Made by a program: the position numbers and the translations under genes
The notes under the pieces: model-generated
What the model saw: only the letters and a program-made list of their open reading frames with translations
What the model was told of the DNA's origin: nothing
Databases searched by the model: none
Shown: positions 1-7,646 of the stretch, one piece after another
How positions within the stretch are numbered: the stretch's first letter is position 1
Layout: each line of letters opens with the position of its first letter
Origin: Promethearchaeota archaeon
Lineage (GTDB): Archaea > Asgardarchaeota > Lokiarchaeia > Sigyniarchaeales > SOKP01
Length of the DNA: 40,275 nt
Assembly (NCBI GenBank): GCA_004524725.1
Contig: SDNW01000010.1
Span: 1 to 40,275 of the forward strand
Direction of reading: 5' to 3'

Positions 1-110
1 CCAATCACTGCATGAATAGATTTTTCTTTAATTCCGAAAGAAATGTTGTTTACGATAACACATTTTTGATCTTCTGTAGGGATGCTAACATTCTTTAGTT
101 CTAGAAGCAT
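1..110 (-). CDS. ABC-type ATPase, N-terminal fragment (SufC-like)
   Basis: Only the first 36 codons are in the window; the gene runs off the left edge. Read on the minus strand it begins MLLELKNVSI and continues to a segment ending IHAVIG. This is the usual start of an ABC nucleotide-binding domain: a first strand with ELKNVS, then the approach to the Walker A loop, which would lie just outside the window. The spacing and the His before the Walker A strand fit SufC-type ATPases of Fe-S cluster assembly, and NifS and IscU genes lie elsewhere in the window. An ordinary importer or exporter ATPase cannot be excluded. The upstream ATG at 121 is out of frame and hits a stop, so the start at 110 is chosen. 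Confidence 0.6.
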   Translation of the reverse strand, partial: MLLELKNVSIPTEDQKCVIVNNISFGIKEKSIHAVI

Positions 111-329
111 GCTTTTTTCATGAAGTTAAATTTATTTAATATTTATAATTCTTTGATTTTTTTTAATAGTTTATATTATCATTTTTATTCTTATCTATTA
201 TATAATTGAACTATTATAACAGATCAAATTTTATAGTAGATAATTCACTATTCATAGTAAAAATAAAATTATTATCTATAACAAATAACTATCCTAAAAT
301 TCATTAATTTAAGAACCTAAATATAAGTG
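111..329. other. Divergent intergenic region
   Basis: This A+T-rich spacer lies between the divergent SufC-like gene and the PAC2-family gene and must carry both promoters. TTATCTA-type words occur three times: forward near 191, inverted at 237-244 (TAGATAAT) and forward at 271-278 (ATTATCTA). The last two form an inverted pair. In DNA this A+T-rich that may be chance. No RNA gene or ORF is visible. Confidence 0.4.
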
Positions 330-1130
330 ATGAATATGGTTAAAAAGGAATATATATGTGAGAAAGGTAAAAAAAGTACTTTGATCATCGAGGATTTACA
401 AACTGAAATAAAGGAAGGTGCTACAATGATACTGGGATTTGCAGGTGTAGGATTAATCGGACCTATCGTAGCTAATGCCTTAATTGAACAGATTCCAGAC
501 ATTAAAGAAATTGGATTCGTAACATCTGAATATCTCCCTCCAATCTCGGTTTTCTATCAAGGTGTGTTAAAGCACCCTTTTAGGATATATTACTCGCCTC
601 TCAACAATTTAATTATTGGGATTGTCGAAGTTCCATTTCAAGTTTCTACAGCATATAATGATCTAAGCAGAACGATTGCTAATTGGTTATTATCAGACGA
701 TGTAAGGGCTAAAGAGGTTTTAATTTTTCAAGGTATCCCCCAGAGAGGAATTATTGATGACTATCCAGTATATTATGCGGCTGAAGAAGAGATGATGACC
801 CGATTAGAGAAATTTGGTTTAGAAAAGGTTGATAAAGGAATAATTGTAGGTCCTGAGGCAACAATTCTCAATGAGGCTTTAACTAATAGGTTAAGAGCTT
901 TTGCATTATTTACGCCAGTATTAGAAATTCCCACACCAGAAGGTGCTGCTGCCATTATTGAAGTATTGAATCAAATGTATAGTTTAAAAATAGAAACCGC
1001 TAAATTAATTGAGGAAGGAAAAGAAATTAAAGCTAAGATGTTAGAATTAGCCGAAAAAGCTCAACAATACCAGCGACAACAACAATTACCGCAAGAGCCC
1101 AAAGAACGCTATACTCAATATTTTCAATAA
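330..1130 (+). CDS. PAC2-family protein (proteasome assembly chaperone type)
   Basis: A 266-residue protein of the PAC2 family (archaeal PbaB and eukaryotic Pac1/Pac2 relatives). It has the glycine-rich early strand GFAGVGLIGP (about residues 36-45), followed by the family's alternating strands and helices with motifs such as EYLPP and FQGIPQRG. Archaeal members bind proteasome alpha subunits or act as chaperone-like factors; the substrate of this one cannot be read from sequence. The C-terminal 50 residues are a charged Gln/Glu-rich helix and tail. GTG at 327, ATG at 330 and ATG at 336 are all in frame; 330 is preferred as a probable leaderless ATG, since there is no Shine-Dalgarno sequence. 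A T-rich terminator follows. Confidence 0.85.
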   Translation: MNMVKKEYICEKGKKSTLIIEDLQTEIKEGATMILGFAGVGLIGPIVANALIEQIPDIKEIGFVTSEYLPPISVFYQGVLKHPFRIYYSPLNNLIIGIVEVPFQVSTAYNDLSRTIANWLLSDDVRAKEVLIFQGIPQRGIIDDYPVYYAAEEEMMTRLEKFGLEKVDKGIIVGPEATILNEALTNRLRAFALFTPVLEIPTPEGAAAIIEVLNQMYSLKIETAKLIEEGKEIKAKMLELAEKAQQYQRQQQLPQEPKERYTQYFQ

Positions 1131-1149
1131 TTTAGATGAATATCCCAAA

Positions 1150-1171
1150 TTTTGTTTTTTTCTCTTTTTTT
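1150..1171 (+). terminator. T-rich terminator after the PAC2-family gene
   Basis: About 20 nucleotides of almost pure T, broken by single G and C bases, lie just downstream of the stop at 1130. Oligo-T tracts are the usual intrinsic termination signal in archaea. Confidence 0.55.
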
Positions 1172-1180
1172 ATATATCAT

Positions 1181-1194
1181 TAAACTTAAGTTTA
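1181..1194. repeat. 14-bp perfect palindrome upstream of the ferredoxin gene
   Basis: TAAACTTAAGTTTA is its own reverse complement. It sits directly downstream of a TATA-like stretch (about 1169-1178) and about 35 bases before the ferredoxin ribosome-binding site, a plausible position for a repressor operator. It may also be chance in A+T-rich DNA. Confidence 0.4.
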
Positions 1195-1236
1195 TTTTCA
1201 ATTGATTACTTCTTTAACTAGGTCTATTGGGAGGTT

Positions 1237-1683
1237 ATTAATTTTAAGGAAAAATTTATTCCCGTTCAAATAAACCAAGAACTATGTTTACATTGTGAGC
1301 GCTGCGTCAAAGCTTGCAGGGCAGAAGCAATCTACTTCGAACATAGTATCAGAAAAGTTGATTATGCTAAATGTAAAGCATGTTTGAACTGTGTTCTTGT
1401 CTGTCCTCGAAATGCAATAGAAGTTACCTCGGTAAACATCCCAGAACAAGTCATCTCCATTAAAGTTGACCATGAATTATGCAATATGTGTGGAATGTGT
1501 TTAGAAGATAGTGGTAAATTCTGTCCGAAAAACTTATTTTATTTAGGGAAAGTTCATAAAGGAGATAAAGAGGTTACGGGAGTAAGATATAAGTTTAAAG
1601 AAATCTCAAAATGCCAAGGATGCTTGAAATGCGAATTATTATGCCCTGAGGGGGCGATAAAACCGATATTGTATAAATCGTGA
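1237..1683 (+). CDS. Polyferredoxin with four [4Fe-4S] cluster motifs
   Basis: The reading frame is open from 1222 and encodes four Cys clusters. Numbered from ATT 1237 they are C17/20/23/27, C46/49/52/56, C82/85/88/96 (last spacing lengthened to seven) and C126/129/132/136. This pattern fits a soluble electron carrier of about 148 residues. There is no ATG, GTG or TTG in frame before TTG 1384, which would delete the first cluster and half of the second. A strong GGGAGGT at 1229-1235 precedes the in-frame codons ATT 1237, AAT 1240 and TTT 1243, so a non-canonical start is inferred and the exact codon is uncertain. The gene is convergent, with a 4-base gap, to an AfpA/MJ0208-type flavoprotein, a family known to accept electrons from ferredoxin, so the two may be redox partners. 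Confidence 0.85.
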   Translation: MNFKEKFIPVQINQELCLHCERCVKACRAEAIYFEHSIRKVDYAKCKACLNCVLVCPRNAIEVTSVNIPEQVISIKVDHELCNMCGMCLEDSGKFCPKNLFYLGKVHKGDKEVTGVRYKFKEISKCQGCLKCELLCPEGAIKPILYKS

Positions 1684-1687
1684 AAGA

Positions 1688-2257
1688 TCATTTCATATTG
1701 GGACTATTTTTCTCTTTAAGTACATCTAAAATAAGCTCTTTAATCTCAGAAAAATTGGAGATAAGGTGAATCCCCTCCAATTGAAGTAATCTTTTGATAT
1801 TTTCTAACTCGACATCTCGAATTTTTAATACTAATGGACTTCCATCAGGTCTCGTGGTTACAATTGGTTCAGTATCTTGGTCTGAAGGAAAAATATATAC
1901 TTTTTGCCCTCCCTTAATCGCTTGGGCAACGCAATTAGTAATCAAAGTATCTGCAATTCCACATACTATTTTTGCAACACTATTTGCAGATACGGGACAT
2001 ACGAGAAAAAAATCAAATTTTCCAATCTGTACCGGTCCTGCATAAAATGGAATATTTGGAGTTTTTTCGATACTTACTTTCTTTACTGTTTCAGTTAATT
2101 TTAACCATTTTTTATACCATTTAACTACAGCTGCGCCTTCCTTTGAAAGCATTACTGTGATATCTACTTCATAGTTCATTTGTAAATTTTCCATTAGAGC
2201 AATCGATTCATCTAAGACGAATCCTGTACCGGTTATTCCCCATAAAAGTTTAAACAT
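1688..2257 (-). CDS. Flavoprotein, AfpA/MJ0208 type
   Basis: A 189-residue protein of the flavoprotein fold (PF02441). The N-terminal strand and loop is LLWGITGTGFVLDES, which binds FMN phosphate in this family. The conserved central segment is CPVSANSVAKIVCGIADTL, followed by ITNCVAQA. The closest families by pattern are the archaeoflavoproteins AfpA and MJ0208, including dihydromethanopterin-reductase-like members. Archaeoglobus AfpA is known to take electrons from ferredoxin. The start is supported by a strong GGAGGAAAAGTAA spacing before ATG. It is convergent with the polyferredoxin. The acceptor substrate is unknown. Pantothenate-pathway or UbiX-type decarboxylases share the fold but are less similar at the N-terminus. 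Confidence 0.75.
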   Translation of the reverse strand: MFKLLWGITGTGFVLDESIALMENLQMNYEVDITVMLSKEGAAVVKWYKKWLKLTETVKKVSIEKTPNIPFYAGPVQIGKFDFFLVCPVSANSVAKIVCGIADTLITNCVAQAIKGGQKVYIFPSDQDTEPIVTTRPDGSPLVLKIRDVELENIKRLLQLEGIHLISNFSEIKELILDVLKEKNSPNMK

Positions 2258-2377
2258 TTACTTTTCCTCCTCAATATTTTTTAAAGAATTAAACTTTCAA
2301 TTTAAAATCTAATAAAAAACTAATATTAATATTAAGTGAATTTAATTTAAATTAAGTAATATCTATAGTGATGTATC

Positions 2378-3574
2378 ATGAATGATTCCAAATATGTCTA
2401 TTTAGATTATGCCGCAACCACACCAATGGATCCAAGGGTTATAGAGGTCTATAAAAACAATATAAATGAATATTATGGGAATTCCTCGAGTTTGCATTCC
2501 ATTGGTCAAAAAGCCGCGAAAAAGTTAGTTGATTCTCGTGAGATTGTTGCTTCATTGATAAATGCGGAACGAAGTGATATCTTTTTCACCTCTTCAGGAA
2601 CTGAATCAGATAATTTAGCCATAATGGGAGTTGCGTTAAAGAATAAAAAACGAGGGAATCATATTATCACTAGCTCTATTGAGCATCATGCTGTCGAGAA
2701 ACCTTGTGAATATTTGGAAAAAAATGGCTTTGAAGTTACTTTTTTACCAGTTGATAAATACGGATTAATCAATACGAAATTGTTGGAAGAGGCCATCACT
2801 GACAACACCATTTTGATAAGTATAATGTTTGCAAATAACGAAATTGGAACTATAGAACCGATTAAAGAGATTGGAACTATTGCCAAACATCATAATATAA
2901 TTTTTCATACGGATGCTGTACAAGCATTTGGAAAAATACCAATTGATGTAAATGAATTAAATATTGATTTATTATCTGCTTCAGCCCATAAAATTTACGG
3001 TCCAAAAGGTGTGGGGATGTTGTATATACGAAATAGAGGAAATCGAGAAGGAAGTGGGAAATTTATCCAACCATTATTATATGGTGGGGGGCATGAAAGA
3101 GATTTGCGTCCAAGTACTGTCAATGTTCCTGGAATATCGGCATTTGCGAAAGCCGTCGAGTTAGCAAAAGAAGAGATGTCAAACGAACTGAAGCGATTAA
3201 CCACTCTAAGAGATAAGATTATTAATAGTATAACTAATAAGATTGATAATTGTTTTTTAAATGGGCATCCCACTACACGCCTCCCTAATAATGTAAACAT
3301 GTCAATTCAATATATTGAAGGCGAATCTATGGTTTTGGATTTAGATTTTGAAGGCATTGGAGTATCAACGGGTTCTGCCTGTTCTTCGAAATCATTAGAC
3401 CCCTCGCATGTATTACTCGCTATTGGATTAAAACCCCAAGATGCCCATGGTTCTTTAAGAATTACATTAGGAAGGTTTACCACTCCACAAGAAGTAGATT
3501 ATTTTCTTGAAAAATTCCCCCCCATCGTTCAAAGACTAAGAAAGCTGTCACCTCTTACAAAAGAGAAAAGTTAA
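2378..3574 (+). CDS. Cysteine desulfurase (NifS/IscS family)
   Basis: A 398-residue PLP enzyme that removes sulfur from L-cysteine as an enzyme persulfide for Fe-S cluster and other sulfur-using pathways. Landmarks seen: LDYAATTPMDPRV near the N-terminus; His103-His104 in SIEHHAVE; Asp179 in FHTDAVQA; the PLP lysine Lys205 in SAHKIYGPKG; and the catalytic Cys335 in STGSACSS followed by a SHVLLAIG segment. The extended loop around the catalytic Cys is typical of group I (NifS/IscS) rather than SufS. Length is normal for the family. The natural scaffold partner IscU is in this window at 17493 but not adjacent. It is convergent with the permease, with a 10-base gap. Confidence 0.93.
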   Translation: MNDSKYVYLDYAATTPMDPRVIEVYKNNINEYYGNSSSLHSIGQKAAKKLVDSREIVASLINAERSDIFFTSSGTESDNLAIMGVALKNKKRGNHIITSSIEHHAVEKPCEYLEKNGFEVTFLPVDKYGLINTKLLEEAITDNTILISIMFANNEIGTIEPIKEIGTIAKHHNIIFHTDAVQAFGKIPIDVNELNIDLLSASAHKIYGPKGVGMLYIRNRGNREGSGKFIQPLLYGGGHERDLRPSTVNVPGISAFAKAVELAKEEMSNELKRLTTLRDKIINSITNKIDNCFLNGHPTTRLPNNVNMSIQYIEGESMVLDLDFEGIGVSTGSACSSKSLDPSHVLLAIGLKPQDAHGSLRITLGRFTTPQEVDYFLEKFPPIVQRLRKLSPLTKEKS

Positions 3575-3584
3575 TATCTTCTTT

Positions 3585-4880
3585 CTAACCTGTAAATAAT
3601 GTTAATAGAAATAAATATCCTATTGACAATCCAACATGGATAATAGCGAATGTAGCTCCTACTTTTAGAAGCCGCTTAAAGTTTAAATTTTCAACAGCAT
3701 TATTCTGTGCAATTTTTAAGGTCATCATATCACATGCAGCTCCTTGTGGAATGAGGTTACCACCAATATTAATGCTTATTATAAATGCAAAGTATAAGGG
3801 AATCGAGGGAAATCCCTCTTTTATTAGTAAAGAGATAATAGGAATGAAAATTAACGCTGTTGGAGTATTTGCAACAAAACCGGAAATTAAACTCACAAGT
3901 ATTAGAATTACGAAGCTTACAATAAAAGGATCTAAGGTTTCAAAAGGAATACCCGCAAAAAGATCTTCAAAACCCGCTTCTAATAAACACCCAATTACAA
4001 CGTATAATGAAATAAAAAAGAATATAATTTCCCATTCTACATCTTTGAGCAAATCTATTGTTTTCTTTTTAGTAAATTTTATATTAATTAAGGTTAAAGT
4101 GAACGCCGCAAAAGCAGCAGTAAGATATAATAATGGTAAAATGGCAAAAAGAATGATGGTGATAACAATTCCCACACTATTAATATAGAACATTTTTCGA
4201 TTGGAAATCATCACATCAGTATTTACTAGTTCTAATACAAATTGTTTCTGTTGCACTTCAATCTCAGGTTCTTTTCTTAAGATAAATCGATCCAAAAGAA
4301 AAATCGTAAAAAACAAGAGAAAAAATGAGAAAATCCAATAATTCGTTATGAAATATAAAGTATCTAAAGAAAAGGCAGAAGCGATAATAATATTTTCTCC
4401 GCTTGAAAAAGGAGTAATAATACTGCCGATATTGATACAAATAGTCATGCCCAAGAGGTAAGTTCCTGACCTTATTTTTAAAAACCTACATAATCGTATT
4501 ACTACTGGTCCCAAAATTAATACCACAATAACATCATTAATGATTGCAGCTAAAATGGTTGTGATAAAGCAAATTAAATAAAGAAATGTTCTTCGGTTCC
4601 CCCTTGAAATTTTAAAGAGCTTGACAGCTAAATATTCTAAAATATTCGAATCTTGAGCTATTTTTGTGATAATACTCATACTCAAAATGATGATAATGGC
4701 ATCAAACTCGATATAATTAATGAATACCCAAAAAGACAGATTATTAACTATACCAGTTGCAAATCCCGCTGTAAAGCAACCTAGTAGAGAAATTGCAACG
4801 AAATCTAAATTTTTCGATGAATAACTAATTAATATGATTCCAAAAATGATAAAGATGAATATTAATAGAATAAGATTCAT
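3585..4880 (-). CDS. SLC13/ArsB/NhaD-type ion transporter
   Basis: A 431-residue integral membrane protein with about ten to twelve hydrophobic helices. It belongs to the ion transporter superfamily containing ArsB, NhaD and the SLC13 anion carriers. The two-fold inverted repeat of the family is visible: an N-terminal half with INDVIVVLILGPVVIRL and a C-terminal half with SGFVANTPTALIFIPI and NIGGNLIPQGAACD. These are the loops where the family binds substrate (dicarboxylate, sulfate, arsenite or Na+/H+). The substrate cannot be assigned. A similar but divergent family member is encoded at 8410. A hydrophilic break near residues 200-220 separates the halves. Confidence 0.8.
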   Translation of the reverse strand: MNLILLIFIFIIFGIILISYSSKNLDFVAISLLGCFTAGFATGIVNNLSFWVFINYIEFDAIIIILSMSIITKIAQDSNILEYLAVKLFKISRGNRRTFLYLICFITTILAAIINDVIVVLILGPVVIRLCRFLKIRSGTYLLGMTICINIGSIITPFSSGENIIIASAFSLDTLYFITNYWIFSFFLLFFTIFLLDRFILRKEPEIEVQQKQFVLELVNTDVMISNRKMFYINSVGIVITIILFAILPLLYLTAAFAAFTLTLINIKFTKKKTIDLLKDVEWEIIFFFISLYVVIGCLLEAGFEDLFAGIPFETLDPFIVSFVILILVSLISGFVANTPTALIFIPIISLLIKEGFPSIPLYFAFIISINIGGNLIPQGAACDMMTLKIAQNNAVENLNFKRLLKVGATFAIIHVGLSIGYLFLLTLFTG

Positions 4881-4926
4881 ATAACCTAAAAAAAAACACG
4901 ATTGAATTAAACTATTTCTCTAGTAT

Positions 4927-4941
4927 CATCTTCATAAGATG
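4927..4941. promoter_or_regulatory. Short palindrome upstream of the permease gene
   Basis: CATCTT-cat-AAGATG, a perfect inverted repeat with 6-bp arms, lies 47-61 bases upstream of the permease start (ATG at 4880, minus strand). It is in range for an operator but short enough to occur by chance. Confidence 0.25.
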
Positions 4942-5000
4942 GTCATCCCAGCACCATAGATTAAAAAAAAAAAATAAATTACTAAGAAAAAAACCTAAAC

Positions 5001-6938
5001 CTATTTTTCTATTCCATATCTTTTTTCGGCAGCATCTAAAATGTTTTGGAGCATTTCCCTGTATGACATTCCTTGATATTTAGCCATCTTTGCGAGATGT
5101 CCGTCCCAACACCAACCTGGGTTAGGATTCACCTCAAGTAGCTTAGGATTTCCCTCAGAGTCTAATCTCCAGTCAAATCGTGCATAATCTCTACATTCCA
5201 ATCGTTCAAACAGTTTTAAGGAACAAGATTCGATAATTTGAACTGTCTCAGGTTCAAGTTCTGCTTTTATTGACTTTAGATTCCAATAAGGGGAATCGGG
5301 AAGCCATTTTGCTTCATAACCGCAAATTTTCGGTAAATCGGCAGGTAATGATGAATAATCTTCCTCAAGTATCGGTAAAACGATATAATTATAGGGGGGG
5401 TTGCCGATGATTCCGATGGTCAAGTCTTTACCTGTTAAGTATTGCTCAATTAAAATGGAATTATTATAGCCAAATCTGTCTCTTATATCTCGTACTGCAT
5501 TTAACAATTCTTCACCATTGAAAACTACGTTATTTTGAGTAATCCCATAAGAACTATCTCCATAATTAGGTTTTACAATTGCGGGAAAATATAAAGGCAA
5601 ATCGATAATTTTATCAGTTGGTTTTACAACTATGGCTTCAGGAACTGGTACATTTAGATCTTTTGCAATGCCTCTTACCAAAGATTTATCGTAACAGAAT
5701 GCCAAACATTGAGGTCCAGAACCAGTATATGGATATTTCAAAACATCTAATATCGCAGGAATGTGGAGTTCTTTATTAGCATCGTTGTAGTAACCCTCAT
5801 CACATAAATTAAAAACATAATCAATTTTTCCTTTTAACTTGGTTAATTCTTGAATCAAAGTATCATGATTGTCAATATAGAGGAAATTATATCCTTTTAA
5901 TTCTTGGAGTGCTGCTTTAAGTTGGGTTATGGTATAAAAATCATCATCATCAAATACTGTAGATGGTTTCAAAATATCAGGTTTATGGGGATCTCCAAGT
6001 AGAACAACGACATTTTTATCAACTGCTCGTAATCTTTTCGATTTTTGAGTCCATTCTTTCTTAACAACAGCAGAGACAATAATTCTCCTTTCCATCATCC
6101 CTAAATCTTGATCTTTTTGTGAATTCGGTTTTAAATTTCCATGGAAAGTAATATCACTAAATCCTGCTTTCTCTAAGATCTCGGTTATCTCTTCAATAGA
6201 ATATAATCTTTCTGCATAGAACTGATCAACTAACACTCCTCTATTTACATGAGTTATAACTTCTCGAGAGATCAACCGTTGCTTATCTAATGACAGAGAT
6301 CGTTCCCGGCAAACGAAATAATTCTTATCGATCCATTCCCAAGAGCGGGGTTGAAAATTATTCCGTAGATATGTTCCGTCTGTGATGTCGATTAGGATTT
6401 TTCCCCATGGCTTAAGTACCCGGGATACTTCCTTAAGGACCCGCAAATCATCATTAATAGATTCAAAATAGCCAAAACTGTTCCCTAAAATCATGATAAT
6501 ATCAAAACTATCCGTACTATAAAGAAGTTTTCTCGCATCTCCCTCTCGGAATTTACACATTAAACCAAACTTTCTGGCAGTTGTCCTAGCTTTTTGAATT
6601 AGATAATGAGATCTGTCTAACCCTTCAATGTTCTCATATCCTTTTTTAGATAATTCTATACTATGTCTTCCTTGTCCACAGCATAGATCTAAGATATGAT
6701 CTTCGGGTTTCAGCTGCAAAATATCAGAGAAAACTCTTACTTCCTCGGATGTAATTAATTCATCATCCACAACATCTGAATCCGTTTTTAGATAATATGC
6801 GTTAAAGATCGTTTTCCACCAATCTTTTTTCACGTATTCCTCTAAATCTGCAATAGGACCCAAGCAGATCGGTTTGTTATTGATATTACGCGTAGATTGT
6901 TTTTTTCTAGTTGTATGATTATTTGATTTTTCACTCAT
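5001..6938 (-). CDS. Methyltransferase and D-Ala-D-Ala-ligase-like ATP-grasp fusion protein
   Basis: A single 645-residue chain with two enzymes. Residues about 40-295 are a class I SAM methyltransferase: motif I ILDLCCGQGRHS (82-93), an acidic residue after strand 2 in GLDRS (Asp108), then EGDARKL and FDIIMILGNSFGYF. Residues about 308-645 are an ATP-grasp ligase of the D-alanine-D-alanine ligase type: VVVLLGDPHKP start, EGYYND, YTGSGP, FPAIVKPNYGDSSYGI, ILIEQYLTGKDLTIGI, and metal-binding Asp589 with Glu602/Asn604 in RFDWRLD and LLEVNPNPG. Archaea lack peptidoglycan, so the ligase probably joins an amino acid or amine to another small acceptor, and the methyltransferase may act on the same molecule. 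A 20-residue Lys/Arg-rich head precedes the first domain. The product is unknown. Confidence 0.85.
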   Translation of the reverse strand: MSEKSNNHTTRKKQSTRNINNKPICLGPIADLEEYVKKDWWKTIFNAYYLKTDSDVVDDELITSEEVRVFSDILQLKPEDHILDLCCGQGRHSIELSKKGYENIEGLDRSHYLIQKARTTARKFGLMCKFREGDARKLLYSTDSFDIIMILGNSFGYFESINDDLRVLKEVSRVLKPWGKILIDITDGTYLRNNFQPRSWEWIDKNYFVCRERSLSLDKQRLISREVITHVNRGVLVDQFYAERLYSIEEITEILEKAGFSDITFHGNLKPNSQKDQDLGMMERRIIVSAVVKKEWTQKSKRLRAVDKNVVVLLGDPHKPDILKPSTVFDDDDFYTITQLKAALQELKGYNFLYIDNHDTLIQELTKLKGKIDYVFNLCDEGYYNDANKELHIPAILDVLKYPYTGSGPQCLAFCYDKSLVRGIAKDLNVPVPEAIVVKPTDKIIDLPLYFPAIVKPNYGDSSYGITQNNVVFNGEELLNAVRDIRDRFGYNNSILIEQYLTGKDLTIGIIGNPPYNYIVLPILEEDYSSLPADLPKICGYEAKWLPDSPYWNLKSIKAELEPETVQIIESCSLKLFERLECRDYARFDWRLDSEGNPKLLEVNPNPGWCWDGHLAKMAKYQGMSYREMLQNILDAAEKRYGIEK

Positions 6939-7320
6939 CTATTCTTGTGTCTCTAAATTCTTAAGTTTAGTTGATATAAATAGTTTAAAAATCAGTTTGA
7001 CAAAAAGGTCTCTATAATAATAAAAACTTTTCTTAACTATTATTAGTTTAGTAGAAAGTATGTTTATCATTGATATTTCTTTCTAATAGCCCTTTTTGGT
7101 TTTATTTCTCGATACTAAATCTACAAAATTTTATTAGATTTATTAAACAATATTATAACCATAATTCTATTTAAAGTTTTTGTAAATATAGAGAAAGGGA
7201 TAAACCTTAAAAATAGCTAGTTTATTTAGAAATATTTAAATATTGATATTGATTTTTATTGTAATTGATTACAATAAGTTTAATAATACTATAAGAATTA
7301 AAAAAAAAGGAGAGAAAAAT
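6939..7320. other. Divergent intergenic region
   Basis: A 380-base A+T-rich spacer between the divergent fusion enzyme and the acidic mini-protein. It must contain both promoters, and several TATA-like stretches are present. No RNA gene or conserved coding frame is visible. The ORF frame that runs in from 7243 continues the acidic gene upstream but has no Shine-Dalgarno sequence there. Confidence 0.5.
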
Positions 7321-7509
7321 ATGGAACTAGAATATAATCTTGGGATGGAGAAAGACGAAGACGATGACGATTGGGACGATGATATCGATGAGGATGACGA
7401 TTGGGACGATGATAACGATGGCGATTTTGACGAAGATGATTGGGATGATGACGAGGATTGGGATGAAGATATTGAAGATGACGACGATATTGATATAGAT
7501 GATGACTAG
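7321..7509 (+). CDS. Extremely acidic Asp/Trp-repeat mini-protein
   Basis: A 62-residue protein that is almost entirely Asp and Glu after residue 10, punctuated by Trp in DDDWDDD, DEDDWDDD and DEDWDED and ending in Asp-Ile repeats. The start is fixed by GGAGAG at 7309-7314, seven bases before ATG 7321; an upstream in-frame ATT at 7243 is not used. The DNA contains a 22-bp exact direct repeat with a 30-bp period (7363-7384 and 7393-7414), so the gene probably grew by slippage. It has no recognisable domain. A charge-mimicking or divalent-cation-binding role is possible but is guesswork; an intrinsically disordered acidic tail protein is the safest description. Confidence 0.65.
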   Translation: MELEYNLGMEKDEDDDDWDDDIDEDDDWDDDNDGDFDEDDWDDDEDWDEDIEDDDDIDIDDD

Positions 7510-7578
7510 TAACCAAATCAAGCTATAATTGAAGTAAATTTTGCCTACTCGGTTCATATATCTTGAGATTAAACTAAG

Positions 7579-7591
7579 AAAAAATTTTTTT
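7579..7591 (+). terminator. A6-T7 tract, possible terminator
   Basis: A run of six A then seven T lies 70 bases after the acidic gene and before mobA. It could form a short stem or act as an oligo-T terminator. Confidence 0.35.
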
Positions 7592-7646
7592 AGCCCCTTC
7601 TTATATATTCATAATAATTATATTCGAATTATTCATAATTGAAGTT

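Noticed and set aside
1384-1683. Ferredoxin beginning at TTG 1384
   Set aside because: It would remove the first Cys cluster and half of the second, although the frame upstream clearly encodes them behind a strong ribosome-binding site.
3751-4188. 145-residue plus-strand ORF inside the first permease gene
   Set aside because: It is antisense to the permease helices and has no family features; the permease frame is convincing across the whole region.
7298-7557. Two minus-strand ORFs over the acidic gene (His/Arg/Pro-rich and Ile/Val-rich)
   Set aside because: They are antisense shadows of the Asp-codon repeat; GAT and GAC read backwards give ATC and GTC, which explains the composition.
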